Assembly (NCBI RefSeq): GCF_029223485.1
Contig: NZ_JARHTP010000021.1
Span: 62,001-126,000, forward strand
Length of the DNA stretch: 64,000 bases
Direction of reading: 5' to 3'
Source of the DNA: Streptomyces coacervatus
GTDB taxonomy: Bacteria; Actinomycetota; Actinomycetes; Streptomycetales; Streptomycetaceae
The notes under the pieces are model-generated. The model was given only the letters and a program-made list of their open reading frames with translations, was not told the origin of the DNA and ran no database searches. This document shows positions 36,021 to 45,475 of the stretch, in pieces; position 1 is the first letter of the stretch, and each line of letters opens with the position of its first letter. The position numbers were made by a program, and so were the translations under genes.

Positions 36021-36056
36021 GAGGGCCGCCGGCCACACCCTGCCCCGGCGGCCCTC
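36021..36056 (+). terminator. Hairpin terminator after the GH30 gene
   Basis: A perfect 12-bp stem, GAGGGCCGCCGG with CCGGCGGCCCTC, and a 12-nt loop, about 45 nt after the GH30 stop. It separates the ROK-GH30 unit from the ABC-transporter operon. Confidence 0.8.
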
Positions 36057-36142
36057 AACCCCCCTGCACCACCCCCATGTTCGTCATTCTGAACCGGATA
36101 CAACGCTTCGAGCAGACTTCGTCCAACCCCTTGCCTAAGTCA

Positions 36143-36160
36143 TACTAAAAAGTTTAACGT
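36143..36160. promoter_or_regulatory. Possible operator upstream of the sugar ABC operon
   Basis: An AT-rich imperfect palindrome, CTAAAAAGTTTAAC, stands out in otherwise GC-rich DNA about 95 nt before the binding-protein start. It could bind the adjacent ROK or another sugar repressor. I found no second copy upstream of the ROK gene, so support is weak. Confidence 0.3.
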
Positions 36161-36250
36161 CCCCGCACCGCAACGCATTTCGAGCCACGTAGCAGCCGCG
36201 TAGCGCTGAAGCCGTGGAGCCGCAGCCGCAATCGAGACAAGGACGTCAGC

Positions 36251-37516
36251 ATGTCGGCAATGAGCAACAGCAACTTCTCCCGCCGGTCCATATTCCGGGC
36301 CGCCGCGGGCATGGCCGCCGCCGGCACGCTGGCCGCGTGCGGCAGCAACAACGGCCGGGGCGGGAGCGGCGGTTCGGGTACGCAGCTCACCCAGTACTTC
36401 CACGCCTACGGAGAGGCGGGCGTGGAGCAGGCCGTCAAGCGGTACGCGAAGGGGTACACCAAGGCCAATGTGGCCACGCAGTGGATCACCGGCTCGGACT
36501 ACGAGACCAAGCTCTTCGCCGCCCTGCTCACCAAGCAGGCGCCGGACGTCTTCGAGTTCCACCCGCAGATCCAGCTCGTCAAGAGCGGTCAGGTGGCGGA
36601 CCTGACGGACATCATCGAGCCCGTCATGGGCGACTTCAACCAGGCCGATATCGCCTCGCACAAGGTCGACGGCAAGATCTACGGCGTCCGGATGATCGAC
36701 GACCCCCAGTTCTTCTTCTACCGCAAGTCGATGCTGGAGAAGGCGAACGTCGCCGTCCCGACCACGCTGGACGAGCTGATCGAGGCCGCCGACAAGCTCA
36801 CCACATCCAAGGTCAAGGGCCTCTTCCTCGGCAACGACCTGCACGCCATCGAGGCCCCGCTGATCTGGTCGGCCGGTGCCGAGACCCTCACCGACAAGAA
36901 CGAGGTCGGCTTCAACACCGACGCGGTCGCCGGCGGTCTGAGCCAGCTGCGCAAGCTGTTCACCAGCGGCAACCTGCTGCTGGACGCCCCGGCCGATTTC
37001 TGGGACCCCTCCGCCCTCGACCAGGGCCTGTGCGCGATCCAGTTCTGCGGCATGTGGGCGATGCCCGTGATGCAGAAGGCACTCGGCGACGACCTCGGTA
37101 TCTTCCCCTTCCCGAAGGTCGGCAGCGCCGGCAAGCCGTCCGTCTACAACGGCGGCTGGTCGATGTTCGTCAACGCCAAGGGCAAAAACGTCGAGGCGGC
37201 CAAGGAGTACGTGAAGTGGCTGTGGATCGAGCAGAAGAAGAACCAGGAGGACTTCGCGACTTCCTACGGCTTCCACATCCCGCCGCGCACCTCGATCGCC
37301 CAGCAGGCCACCAAGCTCCAGTCGGGGCTGCCGGCTGAAGGCGTGAAGCTCTTCAACACCTACGGCCACTTCGACAACATCGGCTGGACCCAGGCCATGT
37401 GGACCGCCCTGGACACGGTCATCGCCGACTCCGTCCGCAAGGGCGGGGACCCGAAGGCCGCGCTCGACAAGGCCGACAAGACCGTCACGCGCGAGCTCAA
37501 GAAGCTCTTCGGATAG
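36251..37516 (+). CDS. Sugar ABC transporter substrate-binding lipoprotein
   Basis: A 421-aa extracellular solute-binding protein of the family-1 (maltose-binding-like) group. The N-terminus has a twin-arginine region, SRRSIFRAAAGMAAAG, ending in a lipobox TLAAC, so it is a probable Tat-exported lipoprotein. The body is typical: ALLTKQAPDVFEFHPQIQ, KIYGVRMIDDPQFFFYRKSML and VYNGGWSMFVNAKGKN. It heads an operon with two permeases and GH2 and likely binds galacto-oligosaccharides released by the GH30 enzyme. An internal ATG (residue 4) is an alternative start. Confidence 0.93.
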   Translation: MSAMSNSNFSRRSIFRAAAGMAAAGTLAACGSNNGRGGSGGSGTQLTQYFHAYGEAGVEQAVKRYAKGYTKANVATQWITGSDYETKLFAALLTKQAPDVFEFHPQIQLVKSGQVADLTDIIEPVMGDFNQADIASHKVDGKIYGVRMIDDPQFFFYRKSMLEKANVAVPTTLDELIEAADKLTTSKVKGLFLGNDLHAIEAPLIWSAGAETLTDKNEVGFNTDAVAGGLSQLRKLFTSGNLLLDAPADFWDPSALDQGLCAIQFCGMWAMPVMQKALGDDLGIFPFPKVGSAGKPSVYNGGWSMFVNAKGKNVEAAKEYVKWLWIEQKKNQEDFATSYGFHIPPRTSIAQQATKLQSGLPAEGVKLFNTYGHFDNIGWTQAMWTALDTVIADSVRKGGDPKAALDKADKTVTRELKKLFG

Positions 37517-37537
37517 GCCGGCGGACGGACCAAGGAC

Positions 37538-38506
37538 ATGTCGACCACCACCACCCGCGGGGTCGCCCGCCCCGCCGCGGCCAAGCCTTCCAAGGCCCGG
37601 CCGCGGCGGGGGCTCACGGCGAACAACACCCTCAACTTCTGGCTCTTCACCGGCCCGTTCCTCATCGGCCTGGTGATCTTCGTCTTCGTTCCCATCGGTT
37701 GGAGCATCTGGCTCAGCTTCTTCGAAGCCCGCTTCACGGTCACCCCCAGCCACTTTGTCGGCTTCGACAACTACCGGCAGATGCTGACGGACAGCGCCTT
37801 CACCGGCTCGCTGGTGACGTTCACCGTCTTCGCCGCTTTCATCGTGCCCACCACCTGGGCGCTCTCGCTGGGCCTAGCCCTGCTGGTGCACCGGCTGCGG
37901 TTCATGCGGGCGTTCTTCCGCTCGGTCTTCTTCCTGCCCACCGCGTGCAGTTACGTCGCCGCCGCGCTGATCTGGAAGATGTCCATCTTCAACGGCGTCC
38001 GTTTCGGCCTGGCCAACACGGTCATCGGCTGGTTCGCCGCCGACAACGTCGCCTGGGTCTCCAACCCGAGCCCGCCCTGGTACTGGCTGGTCATCCTGAC
38101 CGTCCGCCTGTGGTTGCAGGCCGGTTTCTACATGATCCTGTTCCTGGCGGCGCTGCAGAACATCCCGCAGGAGCTGTACGAGGCCGCCGCCATCGACGGT
38201 GCGAAGCAGGGCTGGCAGACCTTCCGGTACATCACGCTGCCCCAGTTGCGCGCCACTTCGACCGCGGTGATCCTGCTGCTGCTCGTCGCCGCCTACCAGG
38301 CGTTCGACGAGTTCTACAACATCATCTCGACCAGGGCGACCTGGGGTCAGACGCCCCTGATGGTCCTCTACAAAACGGCACTTGGCGCGAACCAGGACTA
38401 CGGTTCCGGCAGCGCGGGCGCTGTCATCCTGACGGTGCTGATCTGCGCCGTCACCCTGCTGCAGGGCAAGTTCATGGGCTTCGGAAGGGGGGAGGAGTCC
38501 AAGTGA
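37538..38506 (+). CDS. Sugar ABC transporter permease (MalF-like)
   Basis: A 322-aa inner-membrane permease with six hydrophobic segments after a 35-residue cytosolic N-terminus. The EAA coupling loop reads ELYEAAAIDGAKQGWQTFRYITLPQL near residues 210-235. It overlaps the next permease by GTGA. No ATPase gene is present in the operon; in Streptomyces the general ATPase MsiK, encoded elsewhere, energises such importers. Confidence 0.93.
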   Translation: MSTTTTRGVARPAAAKPSKARPRRGLTANNTLNFWLFTGPFLIGLVIFVFVPIGWSIWLSFFEARFTVTPSHFVGFDNYRQMLTDSAFTGSLVTFTVFAAFIVPTTWALSLGLALLVHRLRFMRAFFRSVFFLPTACSYVAAALIWKMSIFNGVRFGLANTVIGWFAADNVAWVSNPSPPWYWLVILTVRLWLQAGFYMILFLAALQNIPQELYEAAAIDGAKQGWQTFRYITLPQLRATSTAVILLLLVAAYQAFDEFYNIISTRATWGQTPLMVLYKTALGANQDYGSGSAGAVILTVLICAVTLLQGKFMGFGRGEESK

Positions 38507-39375
38507 CCACCACCGCACCCCAGGTCGGCGAGGGACGTCGGCCCAAGCGCGGGGGCCTCCTCGGAAACACCGGTCTCTACGTCGCCGTCGGCATCGCCGC
38601 GCTGCTCTTCCTGATCCCCTTCTACCTGATCGTCCGCAACGCCCTGTCCACGGACCAGGAGATTACGGGCGAGAACTGGCAGTTCTTCCCCACGAGTCTG
38701 CAGTGGGGCAACATCTCCGAGCTGTTCGACGATCCGACCGTCGACTTCGCCCAGTCCATGTGGAACTCGCTGGTCGTCGCCGTTCTGATGACCGCCGGCA
38801 TCCTGCTGGTCTGCTCCCTGGCGGGATACGGTCTCGCCCGTATCCCCTACCGGCACGCCAACAAGGTCTTCTACGCGGTTCTCGCCACCCTGATGGTGCC
38901 CACCGCCGTCACGTTCGTGCCCAGCTTCGTGCTGGTCTCGTCCCTCGGCTGGGTGGACACCTACCGGGGCCTGATCATTCCGGGCCTGTTCAGCGGTTTC
39001 ACCTGTTTCCTCTTTCGGCAGTACTTCCTCGGGTTCCCGAAGGAGCTGGAGGAGGCGGCGCGGGTGGACGGGCTGGGTTACTGGACGGCGTACTGGCGGA
39101 TCGTCGTTCCCAACTCGCTGAACTTCTTCGCGGCGATGGCGACGATCACGTTCATCAACGGCTGGAACGCCTTCCTGTGGCCGCTGGTCATCGGCCAGGA
39201 CCCGAGCTCGTGGACCGTCCAGGTCGCGCTCTCCTCGTACATGACGAACCAGACGGTCAACTACCACCTGATCTTCATGGCCACCGCCATTTCCATCCTG
39301 CCCCTTGTGCTCGTGTTCCTCTTCCTCCAGCGCTGGCTGGTACAGGGAATCGCACAGACCGGCATCAAGGGCTGA
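38503..39375 (+). CDS. Sugar ABC transporter permease (MalG-like)
   Basis: A 290-aa permease with six hydrophobic segments and the EAA loop ELEEAARVDGLGYWTAYWRIVVPNS. GTG 38503 overlaps the preceding stop and is preceded by GGGGAGGAG. It forms the heterodimeric channel with the MalF-like protein. GH2 follows after 27 nt, so the imported oligosaccharide is probably hydrolysed directly. Confidence 0.93.
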   Translation: MTTTAPQVGEGRRPKRGGLLGNTGLYVAVGIAALLFLIPFYLIVRNALSTDQEITGENWQFFPTSLQWGNISELFDDPTVDFAQSMWNSLVVAVLMTAGILLVCSLAGYGLARIPYRHANKVFYAVLATLMVPTAVTFVPSFVLVSSLGWVDTYRGLIIPGLFSGFTCFLFRQYFLGFPKELEEAARVDGLGYWTAYWRIVVPNSLNFFAAMATITFINGWNAFLWPLVIGQDPSSWTVQVALSSYMTNQTVNYHLIFMATAISILPLVLVFLFLQRWLVQGIAQTGIKG

Positions 39376-39402
39376 CGCCCTCCACTCACGACCTGGAGAC
39401 CG

Positions 39403-42276
39403 ATGTCTTTCCGCACCTCCCCATCGGCCATCGACTACGTCGAGGACGTCTCACCGGGCAGCGGGGCCCTCCCGCCCCGCGCCTGGTACGCATCCTCGGA
39501 CGCGAAGTCCCTGTCACTGAACGGCAGTTGGCGGCTTCGTGTGTCGCCGACCGCCGACGCCGAGGACGACTCGTTCGCCGAGCCCGGATTCGACGCCGGG
39601 GACTGGGCCGAGGTCGCGGTCCCCGGCCACTGGGTCCTCCAGGGCGACGGCGCCTTCGGCCTGCCCATCTACACCAACCACCTCTACCCCTTCCCGGTCG
39701 ACCCGCCGCACGTCCCCACGGAGAACCCGACCGGCGACCATCTGCACCTCTTCGACCTGCCCGAGGACTGGCCCTCCGAGGGCGGCTCCGTCCTCCGCTT
39801 CGACGGCGTCGAATCCTGCGCCCGCGTCTGGCTGAACGGCACGGACATCGGCGAGTTCAAGGGCTCCCGGCTGCCGCACGAGTTCACGGTCGGGCACCTG
39901 CTCAAGCCCAGCGGAAACGTGCTCGCCGTGCGTGTCCACCAGTGGTCCGCCGGCTCGTACCTGGAGGACCAGGACCAGTGGTGGCTGCCGGGCATCTTCC
40001 GTGACGTCACGCTGCTGCACCGCCCGGCGGGCAGCGTCCTCGACTTCTTCGTCAACGCTTCCTACGACCACATCACGGGCGAGGGCACCCTGCGCGTCGA
40101 CTCCGACGTCGACGGGCGGGTGTCCGTGCCCGCCCTGGACATCGATGTCGCAACCGGGGAAACAGTTACGGCAGCGGTCCAGCCGTGGTCGGCCGAAGTG
40201 CCGAAGCTGTACGACGGCGAGCTGGTCACCGAGGGCGAGCGGGTGCCGCTGCGCATCGGTTTCCGTACCGTCGAGCTGGCCGACGGCCTCATCAAGGTCA
40301 ACGGCAGGGCGGTGCTCTTCAAGGGCGTCAACCGGCACGAGTGGCACCCGGAGAAGGGCCGCGCCCTCGACCTGGAGACCATGCGTGCGGACGTGCTGCT
40401 GATGAAGCGGCACAACCTCAACGCCGTGCGCACCTCGCACTACCCGCCGCACCCGGCCTTCCTGGACCTGTGCGACGAGTACGGCCTGTGGGTCATCGAC
40501 GAGTGCGACCTGGAGACCCACGGCTTCACCGAGCAGGCCTGGCGCGACAACCCCGTCGACGACGACCGCTGGACCCCCGCCCTCCTCGACCGCGCCGCCC
40601 GCATGGTCGAGCGCGACAAGAACCACCCGTCGGTGGTCATCTGGTCCCTGGGCAACGAGGCCGGCACCGGACGCGGCCTCACCGCCATGGCCGAGTGGAT
40701 CCACGGCCGCGACGCCTCACGCCTCGTGCACTACGAGGGCGACTGGAACTCCCGTGACACGGACATGTACTCACGGATGTACGCCTCCCACGCCGAGATC
40801 GAGCAGATCGGCCAGGAGCTGGACGGCGGCACGCACAAGCGCCGCGAACTCCCCTTCATCCTCTGCGAGTACGGGCACGCCATGGGCAACGGCCCGGGCG
40901 GCATCGCCGACTACCAGGAGCTGTTCGAGAAGTACGACCGCCTCCAGGGCGGCTTCATCTGGGAGTGGATCGACCACGGCATCACCCACCCCGAGCTGGG
41001 CTACGCCTACGGCGGCGACTTCGGCGAGGAGCTGCACGACGGGAACTTCGTCTGCGACGGTCTGGTCTTCCCCGACCGGCGGCCCTCCCCGGGCCTGCTG
41101 GAGTTCAAGAAGGTCATCGAGCCGGTCGGCATCGAGGGCGACGGCACGGACGGCACCGTGCGGGTGACCAACAAGCAGGACTTCGCCGACCTCTCCGCGT
41201 TCGCCTTCGAGTGGTCCTACCAAGTGGACGGCGAGACGGTCGAGTCGGGCTCCCTGTCCGTACCCGCGCTCGCCCCGGGCGCGTCCGCGGACGTCAAGCT
41301 GCCCGAGCCGCCGGCCGACCACGGTGGCGGCGAGTCGCAGTGGACGGTACGGGCGCTGCTGGCGGCCGACACCGCCTGGGGGCCGGAGGGCCACGAGGTG
41401 GCCTGGGGCCAACTCCCGGGCACAGCAAGGGCGTTGCCATCGATCGCTGCTTCTGACGGTCCCGTGCCGGGCGACGGCGTGATCACCCTGGGCCCGGCCT
41501 CCTTCGACGCCCGCACCGGTGCGCTGAGGACCATCGGCGGTGTCGAGGTGAGCGGCCTTCGCCTGGACGTGTGGCGGGCGACCACCGACAACGACGAGGG
41601 CGCCGAGTGGCAGACCGGCACCCGCTACGCCGAACTGTGGCGCAAGTACGGCCTGCACCGCATGCGGCACCGCCTCGACGGCGTGGAGGTGGGCGACGAC
41701 GCACTGACGGTGCGGACCCGGGTGGCGCCAGCCGCCTGGGAGTTCGGGCTCGCCGCGGTGTACCGCTGGACCTCGGACGGCAACCGGCTGAAGCTGACCG
41801 TGTCCGTGGGGCCGGAAGGCGAGTGGCCGGTGCCCCTGCCGCGCCTCGGTGTGCGCTTCGGGCTCGCACAGGCCGACGGTGTCAAGTGGTACGGCGGCGG
41901 TCCAGGCGAGGGCTACCCGGACACCAAGTCGGCCTCCAGGCTTGACCGTTGGGAGTCCACGGTCGACGGGCTGCAGACCCCCTACCTGCGCCCGCAGGAG
42001 AACGGCGCCCGTGCCGACGTCCGCTGGGCAGAGCTCGGCGGGCTGCGCATCGAGGGCGACCCCGAGTTCTTCCTCACCGCCCGCCGCTGGACGACGGAGC
42101 AGCTGGACGCGGCCGCCCACCTCACCGACCTCAAGGCCGTTGAGACGGTCTGGGTCAACCTCGACCACGCCCTGCACGGCATCGGCACCGGCTCCTGCGG
42201 CCCGGGCGTGCTGCCGCAGTACCAACTGCGCGCCGAACCCGTCGAGTTCTCCTTCGTCTTCTCGGAGATCAGTTGA
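39403..42276 (+). CDS. Glycoside hydrolase family 2 beta-galactosidase (LacZ-like)
   Basis: A 957-aa intracellular enzyme with the five-domain LacZ layout and no signal peptide. Early sugar-binding domain: WVLQGDGAFGLPIYTNHLYPFPVDPP. The GH2 signature VLFKGVNRHEWHPEKGRALD comes next, the acid/base Glu is in VIWSLGNEAGTGRG, and the nucleophile Glu in FILCEYGHAMGNGPGG. The C-terminal Bgal_small_N part starts about VPGDGVITLGPASFDARTG and includes KWYGGGPGEGYPDTKSAS. It would release galactose from imported oligosaccharides. Its stop overlaps the next start (TTGA). Confidence 0.95.
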   Translation: MSFRTSPSAIDYVEDVSPGSGALPPRAWYASSDAKSLSLNGSWRLRVSPTADAEDDSFAEPGFDAGDWAEVAVPGHWVLQGDGAFGLPIYTNHLYPFPVDPPHVPTENPTGDHLHLFDLPEDWPSEGGSVLRFDGVESCARVWLNGTDIGEFKGSRLPHEFTVGHLLKPSGNVLAVRVHQWSAGSYLEDQDQWWLPGIFRDVTLLHRPAGSVLDFFVNASYDHITGEGTLRVDSDVDGRVSVPALDIDVATGETVTAAVQPWSAEVPKLYDGELVTEGERVPLRIGFRTVELADGLIKVNGRAVLFKGVNRHEWHPEKGRALDLETMRADVLLMKRHNLNAVRTSHYPPHPAFLDLCDEYGLWVIDECDLETHGFTEQAWRDNPVDDDRWTPALLDRAARMVERDKNHPSVVIWSLGNEAGTGRGLTAMAEWIHGRDASRLVHYEGDWNSRDTDMYSRMYASHAEIEQIGQELDGGTHKRRELPFILCEYGHAMGNGPGGIADYQELFEKYDRLQGGFIWEWIDHGITHPELGYAYGGDFGEELHDGNFVCDGLVFPDRRPSPGLLEFKKVIEPVGIEGDGTDGTVRVTNKQDFADLSAFAFEWSYQVDGETVESGSLSVPALAPGASADVKLPEPPADHGGGESQWTVRALLAADTAWGPEGHEVAWGQLPGTARALPSIAASDGPVPGDGVITLGPASFDARTGALRTIGGVEVSGLRLDVWRATTDNDEGAEWQTGTRYAELWRKYGLHRMRHRLDGVEVGDDALTVRTRVAPAAWEFGLAAVYRWTSDGNRLKLTVSVGPEGEWPVPLPRLGVRFGLAQADGVKWYGGGPGEGYPDTKSASRLDRWESTVDGLQTPYLRPQENGARADVRWAELGGLRIEGDPEFFLTARRWTTEQLDAAAHLTDLKAVETVWVNLDHALHGIGTGSCGPGVLPQYQLRAEPVEFSFVFSEIS

Positions 42277-42860
42277 CGGACACGGACATACGGTCCCCTG
42301 CGGTCGGCCGGCTCTTCAGTCGGCCGGCCGCGGTCGCGTCCTGCGTCGGCTTCGTCCTCATCGGCATGCTCCAGGCGCTGTACGGCCCCGCGATCCCGGG
42401 CCTGCGCACGGAGTTCGGCCTGTCCCCGTCCGGCGCCGGACTCGGTCTGAGCCTGCACTTCTCGGGCGGCGTCGCGGGCGTCCTCGCCTTCAACGCAATC
42501 CACTCCCGGATCAACAACAGGGCGCTGCTGGCGGCGAGTTACGGCCTGATGGCGCTCGGCGCCGCGTGCTTCGCGCTCGCCCCGGACTGGCCCCTCGCCC
42601 TCGCCGCCGCCTTCCTCGGTGGTCTCGGCTTCGCGACCGGACTGCCCTGGCTGAACAGGGCCCTTCCCCAGGCGAGGCGCGCCGGTGCCTGGGTCATCGC
42701 CGCGTCGATGATCGGCGGAGTGGCGGCTCCCCCGCTGCTGGGGGTGGGCATCGAGGCCTTGGGCATCCACGCCGTCCCCTTGCTGCTGACCGTGCTCTCC
42801 GCCGCCTCGCTCGCGGCGACCGTCTGGCTAATCCAACTCACCCGGAGGTCTCTCGATTGA
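42273..42860 (+). CDS. Half-size MFS-like membrane protein
   Basis: A 195-aa membrane protein with about six hydrophobic segments: four that look like an MFS N-terminal half (VGFVLIGMLQALYGPAIPGL, SGGVAGVLAFNAI, LLAASYGLMALGAACFALAP, LALAAAFLGGLGFATGLPWL) and two resembling the last helices of such a protein. MFS proteins are normally near 400 aa, so the middle seems deleted in frame. TTG 42273 overlaps the GH2 stop, and its own stop overlaps the ABC ATPase start, so it is translated within the operon. Either a relic kept for coupling or a small membrane partner of the ABC exporter. Confidence 0.7.
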   Translation: MTDTDIRSPAVGRLFSRPAAVASCVGFVLIGMLQALYGPAIPGLRTEFGLSPSGAGLGLSLHFSGGVAGVLAFNAIHSRINNRALLAASYGLMALGAACFALAPDWPLALAAAFLGGLGFATGLPWLNRALPQARRAGAWVIAASMIGGVAAPPLLGVGIEALGIHAVPLLLTVLSAASLAATVWLIQLTRRSLD

Positions 42861-43864
42861 CCGGCAGTATCGAGGTCCGCGGCCTGTCCCGCACCTTCCA
42901 CACCACCGTCCGCCGCCCCGGCTTCGCCGGCGCGCTGCGTTCCCTGGTCAACCCGGAGCGGGTGGCCAAGCACGCCGTCTCCGACATCAGCTTCGACGTG
43001 GCACCGGGCGAACTCCTCGCCCTGCTGGGCCCGAACGGCGCCGGCAAGTCCACCACCATCAAGATGCTCACCGGCATCCTCACACCCACCTCCGGCGAGG
43101 CCCGGGTCGCCGACGTGGTGCCGTACGAGGAGCGGGAGCGCAACGCCCGTAACATCGGCGCCGTGTTCGGGCAGCGCACCCAGCTGTGGTGGGACCTGCC
43201 GGTCAAGGAGTCCTTCGCCATCCTTCGGGACATCTACGACGTACCAAAGGCCGAACACTCCGCCCGCCTGCGGGAGTTCGACGACATCCTCGAACTGTCC
43301 GCCTTCTGGGACACCCGCGTCCGCCACCTCTCCCTCGGCCAGCGCGTGCGCTGCGACCTGGCCGCCGCCCTGCTGCACGACCCACCGGTGGTCTTCCTCG
43401 ACGAGCCGACCATCGGCATGGACGTGGTGGTCAAGGAGCAGGTGCGGGAATTCCTGCGGCATCAGGTCGAACAACGCGGCCGTACCGTCCTGTTGACCAC
43501 GCACGACATGACCGAGGTCGAGCGGCTCGCCGAGCGGGTCGTGCTCATCAACCACGGGCGGCTGGTACTGGACGGCACCCTCGACGAGATCCGCCGCAAG
43601 TTCGGCTCGACCTGGCAGGTGCGGGCGACGCTCGCCGACGGGCACACCGACGTCGTACCGCCGCCGGGCATCGCGCTGCTGCGGCAGGACGGCCCGCAGG
43701 TGGTGTTCGGCCCGGACGGATCCGAGGCTCCCACGGTCCACCAGGCACTCAAGGCCGTCATAGAGCGGTACGAGGTGACGGACATCGCCATCGACGAGGC
43801 GGACCTGGAGGACGTGATGCGGGTCGCCTACGCGCACGCGGGCCCGCCAGCGGAAGGGGCCTGA
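42857..43864 (+). CDS. ABC-2 type exporter ATP-binding protein
   Basis: A 335-aa ATPase. Walker A is LLGPNGAGKSTTIKML, the Q-loop VFGQRTQLWWDLP, the signature is the degenerate LSLGQRVRCDLAAALLH, Walker B is VVFLDEPTIGMD, and the H-loop LTTHDMTE. The 80-residue C-terminal extension is typical of the DUF990-partner group. TTG 42857 has GGAGG 8 nt upstream. Operates with the two membrane proteins that follow; the substrate is unknown. Confidence 0.93.
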   Translation: MTGSIEVRGLSRTFHTTVRRPGFAGALRSLVNPERVAKHAVSDISFDVAPGELLALLGPNGAGKSTTIKMLTGILTPTSGEARVADVVPYEERERNARNIGAVFGQRTQLWWDLPVKESFAILRDIYDVPKAEHSARLREFDDILELSAFWDTRVRHLSLGQRVRCDLAAALLHDPPVVFLDEPTIGMDVVVKEQVREFLRHQVEQRGRTVLLTTHDMTEVERLAERVVLINHGRLVLDGTLDEIRRKFGSTWQVRATLADGHTDVVPPPGIALLRQDGPQVVFGPDGSEAPTVHQALKAVIERYEVTDIAIDEADLEDVMRVAYAHAGPPAEGA

Positions 43865-43865
43865 C

Positions 43866-44669
43866 ATGGCGGTCCTGCACGCGTGGCGCACCGCCCGCGT
43901 CACCCCGCTCGGCGAACTGCACGCACCGCCCCGTATGACGGCCGTCCTCGTCCGGCTGACCGTGCAGGTGGTCCTGGTCGCGTCCCTGTGGAGCGGCCTG
44001 TACGCGCACACCGGCGCCACGGCCGGCATGACCCGCGAACAGGCCATCTCGTACGCCGTGCTGGCCGCACTGGCCTCCCGGCTACGGGAGTTGGACCAGT
44101 ACGCGGGCCGCGACACCGTCATCCAGCACGTGCACTTCGGCACCATCGTCTACTGGTACCTGCGACCGCTGCCGCCCGCCCGCTACCACGCGCTGCGCGC
44201 CCTCGGCGAGCAGATCTACGGAGCCGCGTGGGCGCTCGCCGGATTCGCGGTGTGCCTAGCGGTCGGGGTCGTCCAGCCGCCCAAGTCTGCCGCCGTGGCC
44301 GGGGTGTTCGTACTCAGCCTGCTGCTCGGCCAACTGATCCTGTACTTCATCATGCTGCTCATCGACCAGTGGTGTTTCTGGATGCTGCGCAACACCTCCG
44401 CCGTGCTGATCCTGATCTTCGCGCAGAACCTGATGTCCGGGGTGTACGCCCCGCTGTGGTTCTTCCCCGGCTGGTTCCGCACCCTGAGCACCTACCTGCC
44501 CTTCCAGGCGACGCTCAACGTGCCGCTGTCCCTCTACGTGGGTCGGATCCAACTGTCCGATGCGGGCAGGCAGTTGGCCATCCAGGCCGGCTGGGTCGTC
44601 GTGCTCTTCCTCTTTACCCGGTTCCTGTGGCGGCGGGCCGCCCGCCGTGTCATCTCCCAAGGAGGCTGA
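43866..44669 (+). CDS. ABC-2 family transporter permease
   Basis: A 267-aa membrane protein with six hydrophobic segments (for example LVASLWSGLYAHTGATA, AGVFVLSLLLGQLILYFIML and MSGVYAPLWFFPGWFRT). The pattern VIQHVHFGTIVYWYLRPLPP matches the first permease of DUF990-type exporters. It begins 1 nt after the ATPase stop. Confidence 0.88.
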   Translation: MAVLHAWRTARVTPLGELHAPPRMTAVLVRLTVQVVLVASLWSGLYAHTGATAGMTREQAISYAVLAALASRLRELDQYAGRDTVIQHVHFGTIVYWYLRPLPPARYHALRALGEQIYGAAWALAGFAVCLAVGVVQPPKSAAVAGVFVLSLLLGQLILYFIMLLIDQWCFWMLRNTSAVLILIFAQNLMSGVYAPLWFFPGWFRTLSTYLPFQATLNVPLSLYVGRIQLSDAGRQLAIQAGWVVVLFLFTRFLWRRAARRVISQGG

Positions 44670-44674
44670 GGCCT

Positions 44675-45475
44675 GTGAACGCCGTCCGGATCGCCTGGCG
44701 CATCACGCGCCTCAACATCCGTGCCCAGATGGAATACCGGGTCGAGTTCCTGCTGAACATCGCGATCGGCGCGATCTGGCAGGTGTCGGTGATCGTGTTC
44801 GCGACCGTGCTGCTGACCCGGTTCACCGGCATGGGCGGCTGGGACAGCTCGGACGTGCTGCTCATCCCCGCGACGCGGATGCTGGCGCACGGGCTGTTCG
44901 TACTGGTCCTGGGCCGGATGCACGGCCTCGGCCGATATATCCAGGAAGGACGCATCGACATCTATCTGCTGCGGCCCATGCCGGTCCACCGACAGGTGCA
45001 GCTGCAGTACTTCCCCACCAACGCGATCGGCGACCTCACGGTGGCCGCCGGCCTGATGGCCGGCGCCCTGTCCCGCAGCCACCTCGACTGGACGGCGGGA
45101 CGGATCACGTACCTCATCACCTGCCTGATCGGCGGCATGCTGCTGGAGGCCGCCCTGTTCACGGCGGTCGCCTGCGCCTCGCTCCGCTTCCCGGCCGCCG
45201 ACTACTGGGGCCGCTGGCTGGAGGAACTGCTCGGCACCTTCGGCAGCTACCCGCTGAACGTGCTGCCCCGGGCGGTGGGCGGCTTCCTCACCTTCGGCCT
45301 CCCGCTCGCGTTCGTCGCCTACTTCCCGGCCGCGGTCCTCACCGGCCACGGCCACGACACGGGTGTCCCGTACTGGCTGGCGGCCGCCTCCCCGCTACTC
45401 GGAGCACTCGCGTACCTCGGCGCGCGGCTGCTGTGGCACTGGAGCCTGGACCACTACACGGGGGTGAACGGTTGA
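44675..45475 (+). CDS. ABC-2 family transporter permease (DUF990 type)
   Basis: A 266-aa membrane protein. RITRLNIRAQMEYRVEFLLN, then GRYIQEGRIDIYLLRPMPVH and FGSYPLNVLPRAVGGFLTFGLPLAFVAYFPA are characteristic of the DUF990 permease family. Six hydrophobic segments. GTG 44675 follows AAGGAGG at 44659-44665. Last gene of the galactan-ABC transcription run. No hairpin terminator was found right after it. Confidence 0.9.
   Translation: MNAVRIAWRITRLNIRAQMEYRVEFLLNIAIGAIWQVSVIVFATVLLTRFTGMGGWDSSDVLLIPATRMLAHGLFVLVLGRMHGLGRYIQEGRIDIYLLRPMPVHRQVQLQYFPTNAIGDLTVAAGLMAGALSRSHLDWTAGRITYLITCLIGGMLLEAALFTAVACASLRFPAADYWGRWLEELLGTFGSYPLNVLPRAVGGFLTFGLPLAFVAYFPAAVLTGHGHDTGVPYWLAAASPLLGALAYLGARLLWHWSLDHYTGVNG

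Noticed and set aside
33821..36103. A 760-codon open frame on the minus strand across the ROK and GH30 genes
   Set aside because: Shadow of GC3-biased coding on the plus strand; no protein-like motifs, whereas both plus-strand genes have complete family signatures.
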